Source: Chungangia koreensis (GTDB lineage: Bacteria > Bacillota > Bacilli > Bacillales_A > Planococcaceae). From it: a stretch of 64,000 nucleotides of DNA. The DNA lies in NCBI RefSeq assembly GCF_042651785.1, contig NZ_JBHSEC010000014.1, positions 124,001 to 188,000 of the forward strand, given 5' to 3'. The position numbers were made by a program, and so were the translations under genes. The notes under the pieces were generated by a model. It saw nothing but the letters and a program-made list of their open reading frames with translations, searched no databases and had not been told where the DNA came from. Shown one piece after another: positions 26,690 to 35,437 of the stretch (its first letter is position 1; each line of letters starts with the position of its first letter).

Positions 26690-26848
26690 TAAAACATCTT
26701 TTATGTCGGAATTTTACTATTCCCCGGGAAATAATGAAATGAAAGTCGAAATACCTAAATGTATTTGTCGAATTATAATGTTTTTCCCGATTGGTAATTA
26801 TTTATTCCTATTACTTACTGAATTTTATGTTAGAATAGAGAAAGTTTA

Positions 26849-26862
26849 AGAAAACGATTACA
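26849..26862 (+). promoter_or_regulatory. Candidate cre (CcpA) site before putP
   Basis: AGAAAACGATTACA differs from the cre core TGWAARCGNWWWCA at the first base and lies between a TAGAAT -10-like box (26831-26836) and the Shine-Dalgarno. Catabolite repression of proline uptake would be sensible; this is a pattern match only. Confidence 0.35.
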
Positions 26863-26878
26863 AAAAGGGGGAGAAATT

Positions 26879-28366
26879 ATGTCAGATAATACTTTTCAAG
26901 CAATTGCCATTATTATTTACATGGCAGTAATGTTATTCATCGGTTGGTATGCGTTCAGAAGAACGAGTAACCTTTCCGACTACATGTTGGGAGGACGTTC
27001 ACTCGGACCGCTTGCTACAGCACTTAGTGCCGGGGCTGCAGATATGTCCGGTTGGTTATTGATGGGTCTTCCAGGGGCGATTTATGCTTCAGGATTGATT
27101 GAGGCATGGATTGCGATTGGTCTTACAATCGGGGCGTACTTAAATTATGTCATAGTTGCACCACGCTTACGTGTTTATACTCAAGTCACAAATGATTCTA
27201 TTACGATTCCAAGTTTCCTTGAGAATCGTTTGAAGGACCGTTCACGTGCACTTCGGGTTGTATCAGGTCTTATTATTCTTTTATTCTTCACTTTCTACGT
27301 TTCTTCTGGAATGGTTGCCGGAGGAGTGTTCTTCGAAAATTCCTTTGGTTTAGACTATCACACAGGCCTTTTAGTTGTTTCGGCAGTTGTAATAGCATAT
27401 ACGCTATTCGGCGGTTTCCTTGCCGTAACCTATACTGACGTTGTTCAAGGGCTTATCATGTTCCTTGCATTGATCTTAGTTCCTATTTTCGGTCTATTTT
27501 TGACAGGTGGCTTATCTGGTGCTGGAGAAAGTATCCGTGCAGTAGATCCAAATATGCTTTCTATTGTTCAAAGCGGAGCGACACTTGGAATTATTTCTGC
27601 TGTAGCATGGGGACTTGGTTACTTCGGTCAACCTCATATTATCGTCCGTTTCATGGCTATTAGTTCCGTTAAGGAAATGAAAAATGCTCGTAGAATCGGG
27701 ATTGGCTGGATGATTCTGAGTTTGTGTGGAGCAATTGCTACCGGTTTAGTTGGTCTTGCTTATTACCAACAAAATCCGAATGACAGCTTAACAGATCCGG
27801 AAGCGATTTTCATCGCAATGGGGCAAATTTTGTTCCATCCATTCGTTGCAGGTATTTTACTTGCTGCTGTTTTAGCGGCTGTCATGAGTACGATCTCTTC
27901 GCAGCTAATTGTTACGTCTTCGGCTTTGGTGGAAGACTTGTATAAAGCTGTATTTAAAACAGATGCAACAGATAAAAAATATGTTGGTTTGGGTCGATTG
28001 GCTGTATTAGTTGTTGCACTCATTGCTATGTACTTTGCATGGGAGCGAAATGATACGATTCTGGATCTTGTAGGATATGCATGGGCAGGATTCGGTGCAT
28101 CGTTTGGTCCGGTAATCTTGCTGTCACTATACTGGCGTAAACTTACGAACTGGGGTGCATTTGCCGGAATGGTCGTAGGGGCTGCAGTTGTCGTATGGTG
28201 GGGCAATACAGAATCATTGGCAGACACACTATACGAAATCGTTCCAGGTTTCATTTTAGGCTTAATTGCTGCAGTGATTGTGAGTTTAATTACTTACAAA
28301 CGCAATGATGAGATCGACGCTGAATTCGATGAGACTCTTAAATTGCTGGAATCTGAAAGAAAATAA
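26879..28366 (+). CDS. putP: Sodium/proline symporter PutP
   Basis: 495 residues, SSS family with thirteen expected helices. SAGAADMSGWLLMGLPGA near residue 50 and FGGFLAVTYTDVVQGLIM near residue 180 match the PutP sodium and proline site regions; GQPHIIVRFMA is also typical. Imports proline with Na+ for nutrition or osmoprotection. ATG follows AAAGGGGGAG. No putB or putC proline-catabolic genes adjoin, so it may be the osmotic (OpuE-like) or a stand-alone uptake form. Confidence 0.93.
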   Translation: MSDNTFQAIAIIIYMAVMLFIGWYAFRRTSNLSDYMLGGRSLGPLATALSAGAADMSGWLLMGLPGAIYASGLIEAWIAIGLTIGAYLNYVIVAPRLRVYTQVTNDSITIPSFLENRLKDRSRALRVVSGLIILLFFTFYVSSGMVAGGVFFENSFGLDYHTGLLVVSAVVIAYTLFGGFLAVTYTDVVQGLIMFLALILVPIFGLFLTGGLSGAGESIRAVDPNMLSIVQSGATLGIISAVAWGLGYFGQPHIIVRFMAISSVKEMKNARRIGIGWMILSLCGAIATGLVGLAYYQQNPNDSLTDPEAIFIAMGQILFHPFVAGILLAAVLAAVMSTISSQLIVTSSALVEDLYKAVFKTDATDKKYVGLGRLAVLVVALIAMYFAWERNDTILDLVGYAWAGFGASFGPVILLSLYWRKLTNWGAFAGMVVGAAVVVWWGNTESLADTLYEIVPGFILGLIAAVIVSLITYKRNDEIDAEFDETLKLLESERK

Positions 28367-28380
28367 TAGAAATAGGTATG

Positions 28381-28466
28381 AAAAAGAATCCGCTGATCTC
28401 CTGTGGCACAGGCATAGCCTTTTGGCTTGTCTAAGTCCATGGGAAGTAGGTGGATTCTTTTTTTGG
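28381..28466 (+). terminator. Branched terminator-like structure after putP
   Basis: Outer stem AAAAAGAATCC (28381-28391) with GGATTCTTTTT (28452-28462). Inside are two small hairpins, CCTGT-GGC-ACAGG (28400-28412) and AGCC-TTTT-GGCT (28416-28427). It ends in a T-run, so it can act as a terminator, but its 60-base branched interior is larger than usual. Confidence 0.55.
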
Positions 28467-28514
28467 TATATTGAAGGAAGTAATGATGCGAGTTTTTAAG
28501 TGGGAGGGAAAGAA

Positions 28515-29285
28515 ATGCTATTGGATCATATTGTACATTTTATAGATGATGAACTTGAAGCAGTGATGAGTGATTTAGTAAAACATAAATTGAATGCTGT
28601 TAAAGGAGGGAGCCACGAACAGTGGGGAACTTATAATTCACTCCTTTACACGAGGAATAGTTATATTGAATTTTTAGCGGTGGAAGATAAGGAAGTGTTA
28701 CAACGCTCTAATCACCCGTTAATCATGCATCTTAAGCATGATCTTCCTAACGGCTCAGGATTCGGAACAATTTGCATAAGAACCACTAATATTGAAGGAT
28801 TAAAAAAAGTGTTGGAAAGTAAAGGGTTACATACGACGGCTGTTTTTAATGCACAAAGAAGAACAACGACGGGTGACATCCGCAAATGGAAGATGCTCTT
28901 TATAGATGAAGAAGTGGGGGATTCCTTACCTTTTCCGTTCTTTATAGAATGGGAAGAGCCAGACTCCGAACGATATGAAGCGCTTATTAAAGATGGTACT
29001 GTGCAGGAAAGTAATTTGAAGTTAACAATAGACGCCTGTCACTTTCAGGTTGCCCACCCTCGTTCAGTTGCAGCACAATGGGGGGAAGTATTAGGGATAA
29101 AACCTACAGGAGAAGAAGAAAATGAGTTGGTACTTCCTAACAGTAAATTGATATTCCAACATGGAGAAGAGAAGGAGCGGTTGAAGAAAGTTGTTGTTGC
29201 AGGCCATGAAGAGAAACTGCAAATTGAAGTTGCTGGTGGAGTTTATGAGATAGGTAAACGTTTCGTAAGAGGCGACTTCCTATGA
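28515..29285 (+). CDS. VOC-family protein, Glyoxalase_3 type
   Basis: 256 residues from ATG at 28515 with GGGAGGGAAAG upstream. N-terminal LLDHIVHFIDD and GGSHEQWGTYNSLLYTRNSY, then an IEFLAVED strand, are the pattern of glyoxalase-like domain PF13468. A second half (from about residue 170, TIDACHFQVAHPRSVAAQW) repeats a related fold. Substrate unknown. HflX follows after 46 bases and the two may be co-transcribed. Confidence 0.75.
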   Translation: MLLDHIVHFIDDELEAVMSDLVKHKLNAVKGGSHEQWGTYNSLLYTRNSYIEFLAVEDKEVLQRSNHPLIMHLKHDLPNGSGFGTICIRTTNIEGLKKVLESKGLHTTAVFNAQRRTTTGDIRKWKMLFIDEEVGDSLPFPFFIEWEEPDSERYEALIKDGTVQESNLKLTIDACHFQVAHPRSVAAQWGEVLGIKPTGEEENELVLPNSKLIFQHGEEKERLKKVVVAGHEEKLQIEVAGGVYEIGKRFVRGDFL

Positions 29286-29331
29286 TAGAATGCACTTAAT
29301 CGTAGATGGGTATGTAGTCGGGAGGAATCAG

Positions 29332-30600
29332 ATGGAAACCTTATTTGAACGCGCAATATTAGTTGGGGTGCAGAAATTGAATGATCAGCATTTTGACTAC
29401 TCAATGGAAGAACTTAAAAACTTGGCAGAGGCTCTCGATGTTGAAGTGGCCGGCAAGGTGACACAAAACTTGGATCGAGCTAATCCAGCACATTATGTTG
29501 GTAGCGGTAAATTGACGGAAATCCGTAATTTCTATGAGGAATTCGAAGCCAACTTAGTGATTTTTAATGATGAGCTTTCTCCTTCCCAAATCCGGAATAT
29601 AGAAGGGGAATTGGAATGTAAGGTGATTGACCGTACGATGCTCATTTTAGATATCTTTAGCAGGCGTGCTAAAACAAAGGAAGCACAAATGCAAGTAGAA
29701 CTCGCTCAGCTACAATACATGCTCCCCCGTCTAGTGGGAATGCGTGCCTCACTTAGCAGACAAGGAGGCGGAACTGGGGGAGGTTTCAAAAACCGTGGTG
29801 CCGGTGAAACCAAACTTGAATTAGACCGCCGGAAAATTGAAGACCAGATTGCAAAACTGCGAAGAGATCTGGATTCCGTAAAATCACAGCGTGAAACGCA
29901 ACGTAAGCAAAGGCGTAAAAATGATATTCCAGTTGTATCAATAGTCGGATACACAAATGCCGGCAAATCCACTTTGATGAATCAATTACTGGCCAAACTC
30001 TATCAAGATAAGTCGAAGTCTGTATTCGAAAAGAATATGTTGTTCGCTACATTGGAAACGTCAGTGCGGCATATTAAGCTTCCAAATAAAAAGGAATTCC
30101 TGTTAACAGATACTGTTGGATTCGTCAGTAGATTACCCCATCATTTAGTCAAGGCATTCCGTTCGACTTTGGAAGAGGCACGAGAAGCGGATCTTCTATT
30201 GCATGTAGTCGATGTATCAAATGAGGAATACCGATTTATGATGGACGTAACGAACGAAACACTTCAGGAAGTGGGGGTCAAGAACGTTCCAACCGTCACA
30301 GTTTTCAATAAGTCCGACGAAGCTGGTGTTCGTTACCCTCAAATGAGCGGTGATTCTATATGGATTTCAGCGAAAGAGGGAGCGGGCCTGGATGAGTTGT
30401 TGACTATAATTCAACAAAGGGTCTTTGGAGACTATGTAACTGTTGAACTGTTAATTCCTTACGACCGAGGAGAAATTATTAACTATCTAAATGAATATAC
30501 AGATGTTTCGTCATTGGCCTATGAAGAAAACGGAGTGCTAATTAAAGCAGAGATGAAAGAAGCTGATCGCAACCGCTTTAAGGAGTTCCTCTTAAGGTGA
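29332..30600 (+). CDS. hflX: Ribosome-associated GTPase HflX
   Basis: 422 residues from ATG at 29332, which follows GGGAGGAATC; the frame is open to 29290 but that part lacks a site. N-terminal HflX domain (residues 1-190, with YVGSGKLTEIRNF and a Gly-rich loop RQGGGTGGGFKNRGAGE), then the G domain: GYTNAGKST (G1), DTVGF (G3), NKSD (G4). HflX splits stalled or stressed 70S ribosomes and binds the 50S subunit. Confidence 0.95.
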   Translation: METLFERAILVGVQKLNDQHFDYSMEELKNLAEALDVEVAGKVTQNLDRANPAHYVGSGKLTEIRNFYEEFEANLVIFNDELSPSQIRNIEGELECKVIDRTMLILDIFSRRAKTKEAQMQVELAQLQYMLPRLVGMRASLSRQGGGTGGGFKNRGAGETKLELDRRKIEDQIAKLRRDLDSVKSQRETQRKQRRKNDIPVVSIVGYTNAGKSTLMNQLLAKLYQDKSKSVFEKNMLFATLETSVRHIKLPNKKEFLLTDTVGFVSRLPHHLVKAFRSTLEEAREADLLLHVVDVSNEEYRFMMDVTNETLQEVGVKNVPTVTVFNKSDEAGVRYPQMSGDSIWISAKEGAGLDELLTIIQQRVFGDYVTVELLIPYDRGEIINYLNEYTDVSSLAYEENGVLIKAEMKEADRNRFKEFLLR

Positions 30601-30836
30601 AGTAGTCATATGAATACATTTTTATGCATAAGTAGGCAGTGCTTAAATCAGCGGTAGATGTTTTCTTCTACTATGGTTGACATTGTAATTATAGGCACAG
30701 CAATCCTTCTTTCAATGTATGTATATAAATTTTAAAGAATTAGGTTTAAAAAGCGAGTGCATAGGGAATTTTTAAAAAGTCATTAAATTTTCAAATTATT
30801 TATAAAAATTCATCTCTTGTGTGTTACACTGATTTT

Positions 30837-31000
30837 AACAACTATGCGCGGGCAGAAAATTAAATAATGAACAAACAAGCAAACGGCAGGGTGTGACCTT
30901 ATTCTAAAAAATTGTTACCCGCTTATGCGGTTGGAATAAATTCCACCGTTTGCTCTGTTCAAAAAAATGATCCGGATCGATTTCCGGATCATTTATTTTA
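30837..31000 (+). ncRNA. Candidate structured small RNA
   Basis: An extended -10 (TGT-TACACT, 30822-30830) precedes the segment. The RNA would have a closing stem GAACA...AGCAAACGG (30869-30886) with CCGTTTGCT...TGTTC (30946-30960), an inner stem TTATTC/GAATAA (30899-30904 / 30934-30939) and an apical CCGC-TTAT-GCGG hairpin (30919-30930), followed by a strong terminator. No match to 6S, SRP, tmRNA or RNase P motifs was seen. It is followed by a convergent gene, so it is not a leader of a downstream + gene. Confidence 0.45.
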
Positions 31001-31003
31001 TTT
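30961..31003. terminator. Bidirectional terminator
   Basis: TGATCCGGA (30968-30976) and TCCGGATCA (30983-30991), 6-base loop. The reverse strand has seven T, the forward strand TTTATTTTATTT. It ends the ABC exporter transcript and could also end the candidate RNA. Confidence 0.85.
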
Positions 31004-31038
31004 ATTAAGTTTCGATTTAAAATCTGTCTGATACGACA

Positions 31039-32049
31039 TTAGACTTGCTGGAACTGAATGTGGTGGAGACGAGCAAAAATTCCGTCCTGTTCAACAAGCT
31101 CCTCGTATTTACCTTGTTCTGCAATACCCTCTTCGGTCACCACCACGACCCGATTCGCTTCACGAATTGTCGCGAGTCTATGTGCGATGATCAGAGTTGT
31201 TCGGTTTTCTGCGAGCTCTGCCAAGGATTGTTGAATAATTTTTTCCGTTTCCGTATCCAGTGCGGAGGTTGCTTCATCCAGAATGAGAATGGGTGGATTC
31301 TTTAAGAACATCCGAGCAATTGCTAAACGCTGCTTTTGCCCCCCAGATAGTTTCAAACCTCGTTCTCCGATTTGCGTATGGTATCCATCAGGTAGCGACT
31401 CGATGAAGTCCTCCAAATGGGCTTTACGAGCAGCTTCTTTAATTTCAGTAAAAGATGCATCACGTTTCCCGTAAGCAATGTTTTCTTGGATCGTCCCTGT
31501 GAAAAGAAAAACATCCTGCTGCACAATACCAATTTGTGATCGTAACGAATGTTTCGTTAAATCGCGAATGTCAATTCCGTCAATTGTAATCGAACCTTCA
31601 TTCACATCATAGAAACGCGGAATGAGAGAGCAAATTGTAGTCTTACCGGCTCCTGACGGCCCGACAAATGCAATGGTCTCACCGGCACGAACAGAAAGGT
31701 CTATCCCCTTTAATACTTCCTTATGGCCTTCATAGCTAAAGTGGACATCCTCAAATCGAATATCCCCGTTTAAGTGGTTGACGGCAATCGCATTCGGACG
31801 ATCTTGGACTTCGGGTTCTTGTTCCAATAACTCCAAGAAACGCTTGAATCCTGCCATTCCCTTAGGATAGAGTTCCAATAATGCACTTATTTTATCAACA
31901 GGTTTAATCAGTACATTCGTATAGAGAACAAAGCTGACCATTTCTCCGTAGGAAAGACTTCCTTTCAAAGTGAACCAGGCGCCAACTACTAAGACGACCA
32001 ATGTAACGAGACGCGTCATCATATAAATGCTCGAGTGGGTGCCAGCCAT
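31039..32049 (-). CDS. ABC exporter, C-terminal half (last helices and nucleotide-binding domain)
   Basis: 336 codons in a frame -1 relative to the upstream half. It opens with the last transmembrane helices (MTRLVTLVVLVVGAW) and then the complete ATPase domain: Walker A GPSGAGKTT, Q-loop IVQQDVF, signature LSGGQKQR, Walker B ILILDEATSALD and H-loop AHRL. Its ATG shares bases with the stop of the upstream half (TAATG). The two parts together make about 572 residues, the normal length of a half-size ABC exporter of the Sav1866/YfiB type. It could be made as a frameshift product, a coupled second protein, or be a broken gene. Confidence 0.75.
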   Translation of the reverse strand: MAGTHSSIYMMTRLVTLVVLVVGAWFTLKGSLSYGEMVSFVLYTNVLIKPVDKISALLELYPKGMAGFKRFLELLEQEPEVQDRPNAIAVNHLNGDIRFEDVHFSYEGHKEVLKGIDLSVRAGETIAFVGPSGAGKTTICSLIPRFYDVNEGSITIDGIDIRDLTKHSLRSQIGIVQQDVFLFTGTIQENIAYGKRDASFTEIKEAARKAHLEDFIESLPDGYHTQIGERGLKLSGGQKQRLAIARMFLKNPPILILDEATSALDTETEKIIQQSLAELAENRTTLIIAHRLATIREANRVVVVTEEGIAEQGKYEELVEQDGIFARLHHIQFQQV

Positions 32050-32058
32050 TACTTTAAA
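32047..32058 (-). other. Frame junction with slippery heptamer T TTA AAG then TAA TG
   Basis: Reading the reverse strand in the upstream frame gives GCT TTA AAG TAA. The heptamer TTTAAAG (32058 to 32052) has the X XXY YYZ form needed for -1 slippage in exactly the right frame, directly before the stop. After a -1 slip the next codons are GTA ATG GCT, which continue smoothly into the second half. A simple one-base deletion would look the same apart from the heptamer. Confidence 0.6.
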
Positions 32059-32756
32059 GCCACTAATTTGGCCAATCTGAATTTTCCATTGTCATTTTTG
32101 AATCGATTGATTTCAAAATCTTCATTCGTAAAGGATTGTACAACCCTCACACCGGAGACACTATCTTCGACACGTGCATTGACATCAGCGATTTTGACGT
32201 ACATATTCTTCCACGCATCGTTCATCTTCACATTGCAGTAGGTGACCAACCAGATTAAGAACGGCACCAGAACGATAGCGACAACTGCTAACTGTGGGTG
32301 TATGTTGAACATAATCAGGAATGCCCCAACAAACGTCATGATGGCAATGAAGAAATCCTCTGGTCCATGGTGAGCCAATTCCCCGATGTCAAATAAGTCA
32401 TTCGTGATCCTGCTCATGACGTGCCCGGTTTTTGTGTTGTCAAAAAACTTGAAGGATTGCCGTTGGACATGTGTAAATAACTGTTCGCGCATGTCTGTTT
32501 CAATATTGATGCCAAGCTTATGTCCCAAATAACTCACAATGAACTGCAAGAATGTACTGAGTACATACACAAGTAAGAGTAAAACTCCGATTGTGGCAAT
32601 TTTGTCCCAATTTCCGGAAGGAAGGAGGTCATCGACAAACCATTGTACTGCTACAGGAAATGCGAGTTCTAATAACGCGACAATAATCGCACTTGAAAAG
32701 TCAATAATAAATAAACGTCTATGTGGCTGATAGTACGAGAAGAATTTCCTTAACAT
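32049..32756 (-). CDS. ABC exporter, N-terminal half (transmembrane helices 1-4)
   Basis: 235 residues from ATG at 32756 with AAGGAGAC upstream. It starts MLRKFFSYYQPHRRLFIIDF and covers the first four helices and the coupling region FFDNTKTGHVMSRITNDL, then stops with TAA at 32049-32051 in the middle of the transmembrane domain, just before helix 5. The remaining helices and the ATPase are in the next frame. On its own it cannot be a working transporter; see the junction entry. Drug or lipid export is the usual role of the family. Confidence 0.75.
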   Translation of the reverse strand: MLRKFFSYYQPHRRLFIIDFSSAIIVALLELAFPVAVQWFVDDLLPSGNWDKIATIGVLLLLVYVLSTFLQFIVSYLGHKLGINIETDMREQLFTHVQRQSFKFFDNTKTGHVMSRITNDLFDIGELAHHGPEDFFIAIMTFVGAFLIMFNIHPQLAVVAIVLVPFLIWLVTYCNVKMNDAWKNMYVKIADVNARVEDSVSGVRVVQSFTNEDFEINRFKNDNGKFRLAKLVALK

Positions 32757-32910
32757 TATGTAGTCTCCTTGGTAAAACAAACCTTATAGAAATTATAGAA
32801 CATTAAGCGACAAGATTCGATGTTTTTTGATATAATCGTATGTATTCTTTTTAGGGAATATAAATATATTCTTCTAAATTATTACACAATTATGAAAGAA
32901 GGGTAAAACT

Positions 32911-34398
32911 ATGATATCGAAGGAAGAGATGGTTCGATCAGTTCCTCAAAAAGGATTTTTCGGTCACCCTAAAGGTTTATTCACGCTCTTCTTTACAGAG
33001 TTTTGGGAACGTTTCTCTTACTATGGCATGAGGGCAATTCTCTTGTATTACATGTACTACGAATTGAACAAGGGTGGTTTGGGACTTGACCAAGCTACAG
33101 CTAACTCCATTATGGCGATCTACGGGTCCTTGGTGTATATGTCCGGCATTATCGGTGGTTGGATTGCGGACAGGCTATTAGGAACTACCCGTACTGTCTT
33201 TTACGGTGGAGTATTAATCATGTTTGGACATATGGTGCTTTCTTTACCTAGCGGAGTAACCACTTTGTTTATTTCTATGGGACTCATTATCATCGGTACT
33301 GGTTTATTAAAACCGAACGTTTCTAGCATCGTCGGAGATATTTATGCTGAAACAGATCCAAGACGCGATTCTGGATTCAGTATTTTCTATATGGGTATTA
33401 ACTTAGGTGCATTTATTGCACCATTCATCGTTGGTACAGTGGGACAAACTTATAATTTCCACTTAGGTTTTGGACTTGCTGCGATAGGAATGTTCATCGG
33501 TTTAATCGTATTTTTAGCAACTAAGAAAAAGTACTTAGGCCTTGCAGGATCTCAAGTTCCAAATCCGTTGACAGCCGAGGACCGGAAACGCGTCTTTAGC
33601 AGAATCTTAATCGGAGCACTTATTATCGCCGTTCTTGGTTTCATCTTGATCAAAGCGGGAATTATGACATTTGATGTGTTTACTATGACGGTTTCCGTTT
33701 TGGGGATTATCATTCCGACCCTATATTTCATTGTCATGTATAGAAGTCCTAAAACGAATGCGGATGAAAAATCCCGCTTACTTGCTTACATTCCGCTATT
33801 TGTTGCGGCCATGATGTTCTGGGCCATTGCTGAGCAGGGTTCCATTATCTTGGCACAATACGCGGATCAGCGAACAGATTTGACAATCGGTAGCTTCGAA
33901 CTTCAGTCTTCTTGGTTCCAGTCATTAAACCCGTTATTCATCATTACTCTTGCTCCGGTTTTCGCTTGGTTGTGGATCAAATTGGGTGACAGACAGCCTT
34001 CAACATCAAGGAAGTTCTCTTTTGGATTACTATTCGCAGGACTATCTTTCCTGATCATGATCATACCGGCATATATGAATGGAACAGAGACGCTCGTAAG
34101 CCCTTGGTGGCTCGTCCTTAGCTTCCTTCTTGTCGTATTAGGGGAACTTCTATTGTCTCCAGTCGGACTATCTGCTACGACAAAACTGGCACCATCAGCT
34201 TTCGCTGCACAGACGATGAGTTTATGGTTTATGACAAACGCTTCTGCACAGGCGATTAATGCGCAGATCGTTAAATTGTATAGTCCAGAGAATGAGATCG
34301 TCTACTTCGGAATTATCGGGACAGTTTCCATAGTTCTCGGCCTTTTGCTTTTCTTGCTGGCACCAATTATTCAAAAAGCGATGCGAGGAGTTAAGTGA
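32911..34398 (+). CDS. dtpT: Proton-dependent oligopeptide transporter (POT/PTR family)
   Basis: 495 residues with about fourteen helices. The PTR2 signatures are clear: FFTEFWERFSYYGMRAILLYY with the ExxERFxYY element near residue 30, GGWIADRLLGT near 85, and FSIFYMGINLGAFIAP near 155. Imports di- and tripeptides with H+. ATG follows GAAAGAAGGG. A TATAAT box lies at 32831-32836. Divergent from the split ABC exporter, no operon partner. Confidence 0.93.
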   Translation: MISKEEMVRSVPQKGFFGHPKGLFTLFFTEFWERFSYYGMRAILLYYMYYELNKGGLGLDQATANSIMAIYGSLVYMSGIIGGWIADRLLGTTRTVFYGGVLIMFGHMVLSLPSGVTTLFISMGLIIIGTGLLKPNVSSIVGDIYAETDPRRDSGFSIFYMGINLGAFIAPFIVGTVGQTYNFHLGFGLAAIGMFIGLIVFLATKKKYLGLAGSQVPNPLTAEDRKRVFSRILIGALIIAVLGFILIKAGIMTFDVFTMTVSVLGIIIPTLYFIVMYRSPKTNADEKSRLLAYIPLFVAAMMFWAIAEQGSIILAQYADQRTDLTIGSFELQSSWFQSLNPLFIITLAPVFAWLWIKLGDRQPSTSRKFSFGLLFAGLSFLIMIIPAYMNGTETLVSPWWLVLSFLLVVLGELLLSPVGLSATTKLAPSAFAAQTMSLWFMTNASAQAINAQIVKLYSPENEIVYFGIIGTVSIVLGLLLFLLAPIIQKAMRGVK

Positions 34399-34521
34399 GA
34401 CAAAAGGCTTAAAAATGGCTAAATATACTAATTCTTATGTCCTGTTCCAATGGAATGATGAAACCGCGTTAGAACCACAACGTATGTAATGTTGTAGCGA
34501 AAACGAAAGGGGTCATACTCG

Positions 34522-35361
34522 ATGAAAAAATTCTTTACAATAGCGGCAGCTGCACTATTGACATTCGGATTAAGCGCTTGTAATGATACTGCTTCTCCAA
34601 CAGAAGGATCTAAGGCCGAAGGAAATAGCCAGCTTACTTTGAAAGAAGTGTTTGAAAAGTCGATTGAACAATCCGGTTCGGTTGAAAGTCTAAAGGCGAA
34701 AATTGATATGACACAAGTGGTGGAGATTCCTTCACAAGAGCTATCTATGGATATGAAGTCCAAAATGGATATGAGCATGACAGTTGAGCCCTTAGCGATA
34801 TACCAAAAAGGTGAAACCTTAATTGTTGGTGAGGAAAACGGCACTCAGCAAATGGAAAGTTACATGACTGAGGACGGATTCTATATCTATGAAGGTATGT
34901 CAGGTCAATGGACAAAGCTGCCTCCGGAAATGTCTGAGCAGATGATGTCCCTTTCTGGTCAGCAAGCAGACCCTTCACAACAATTGAAGGACCTTGAACA
35001 GTTCCAGGACGATTTTAAGTTCGAACATACTGAAAAAGCCTATATTCTTCGGCTTTCTGCTTCCGGCGATAAGTTCAATGAGTTTATTAAAAATGAAATG
35101 GAAGAGACAATGCCTGATTTACTGGCAGGTAATCCTGGGATGTTAGAAAATATGGATATCCAAAAAGTGGACTATGAAATCTATATCGACAAAGAGACCT
35201 TCAATCCGACAAGGCTTAATATGGTTTTAGAAATGAACATCATAGCAGAAGGGGAAGAATTGATCATCAAGCAGGATTTGAAATCGTCATTCAGCGATTA
35301 CAACAAAGTTGATGAAATCAAAGTTCCGCAAGCAGTCATCGATAGTGCAAATGCATTGTAA
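34522..35361 (+). CDS. DUF6612-like lipoprotein
   Basis: 279 residues. Signal peptide with lipobox LSAC at residues 17-20. The mature part has a long run of beta strands rich in Met and Glu (for example MKSKMDMSMTVEP, IYQKGETLIVGEENG) typical of the DUF6612 / LolA-like group of Bacilli. The fold suggests binding of lipid or another hydrophobic partner, which is inference. ATG follows AAAGGGG. Ends at a strong bidirectional terminator. Confidence 0.75.
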   Translation: MKKFFTIAAAALLTFGLSACNDTASPTEGSKAEGNSQLTLKEVFEKSIEQSGSVESLKAKIDMTQVVEIPSQELSMDMKSKMDMSMTVEPLAIYQKGETLIVGEENGTQQMESYMTEDGFYIYEGMSGQWTKLPPEMSEQMMSLSGQQADPSQQLKDLEQFQDDFKFEHTEKAYILRLSASGDKFNEFIKNEMEETMPDLLAGNPGMLENMDIQKVDYEIYIDKETFNPTRLNMVLEMNIIAEGEELIIKQDLKSSFSDYNKVDEIKVPQAVIDSANAL

Positions 35362-35376
35362 CCATCCGCGAAATAT

Positions 35377-35425
35377 AAAAAGACAAAGGCCAAGATTTAT
35401 AAAAACTTGGCCTTTGTCTTTTTTC
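35377..35425. terminator. Bidirectional terminator
   Basis: AAAAAGACAAAGGCCAAG and CTTGGCCTTTGTCTTTTT form an 18-bp stem with an 11-base loop, flanked by A- and T-runs. Between the lipoprotein gene and the convergent MFS gene. Confidence 0.93.
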
Positions 35426-35437
35426 TTTGTAATAAAC

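Larger units (their letters stand above)
30601..31038. other. 438-base intergenic region after hflX
   Basis: No protein gene is supported. Positions 30601-30800 are AT-rich and featureless to my reading, apart from a 20-codon frame at 30674 without a ribosome site. Positions 30825-31003 hold a promoter-like box, a stem-rich segment and a terminator, listed separately. Confidence 0.7.

Noticed and set aside
30674..30736. 20-codon hydrophobic frame after hflX
   Set aside because: Starts with an ATG lacking any Shine-Dalgarno and shows no other coding sign.
30837..31000. 6S, SRP or tmRNA gene, or a T-box
   Set aside because: Signature sequences of those RNAs are absent, the AGGGTG phrase does not extend to the T-box consensus, and no + strand target gene follows.
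31039..32756. Two independent half-transporter genes
   Set aside because: Each half lacks essential parts (the first has only four helices and no ATPase; the second lacks the first helices), and together they equal one normal exporter, so a split single gene is the better reading.
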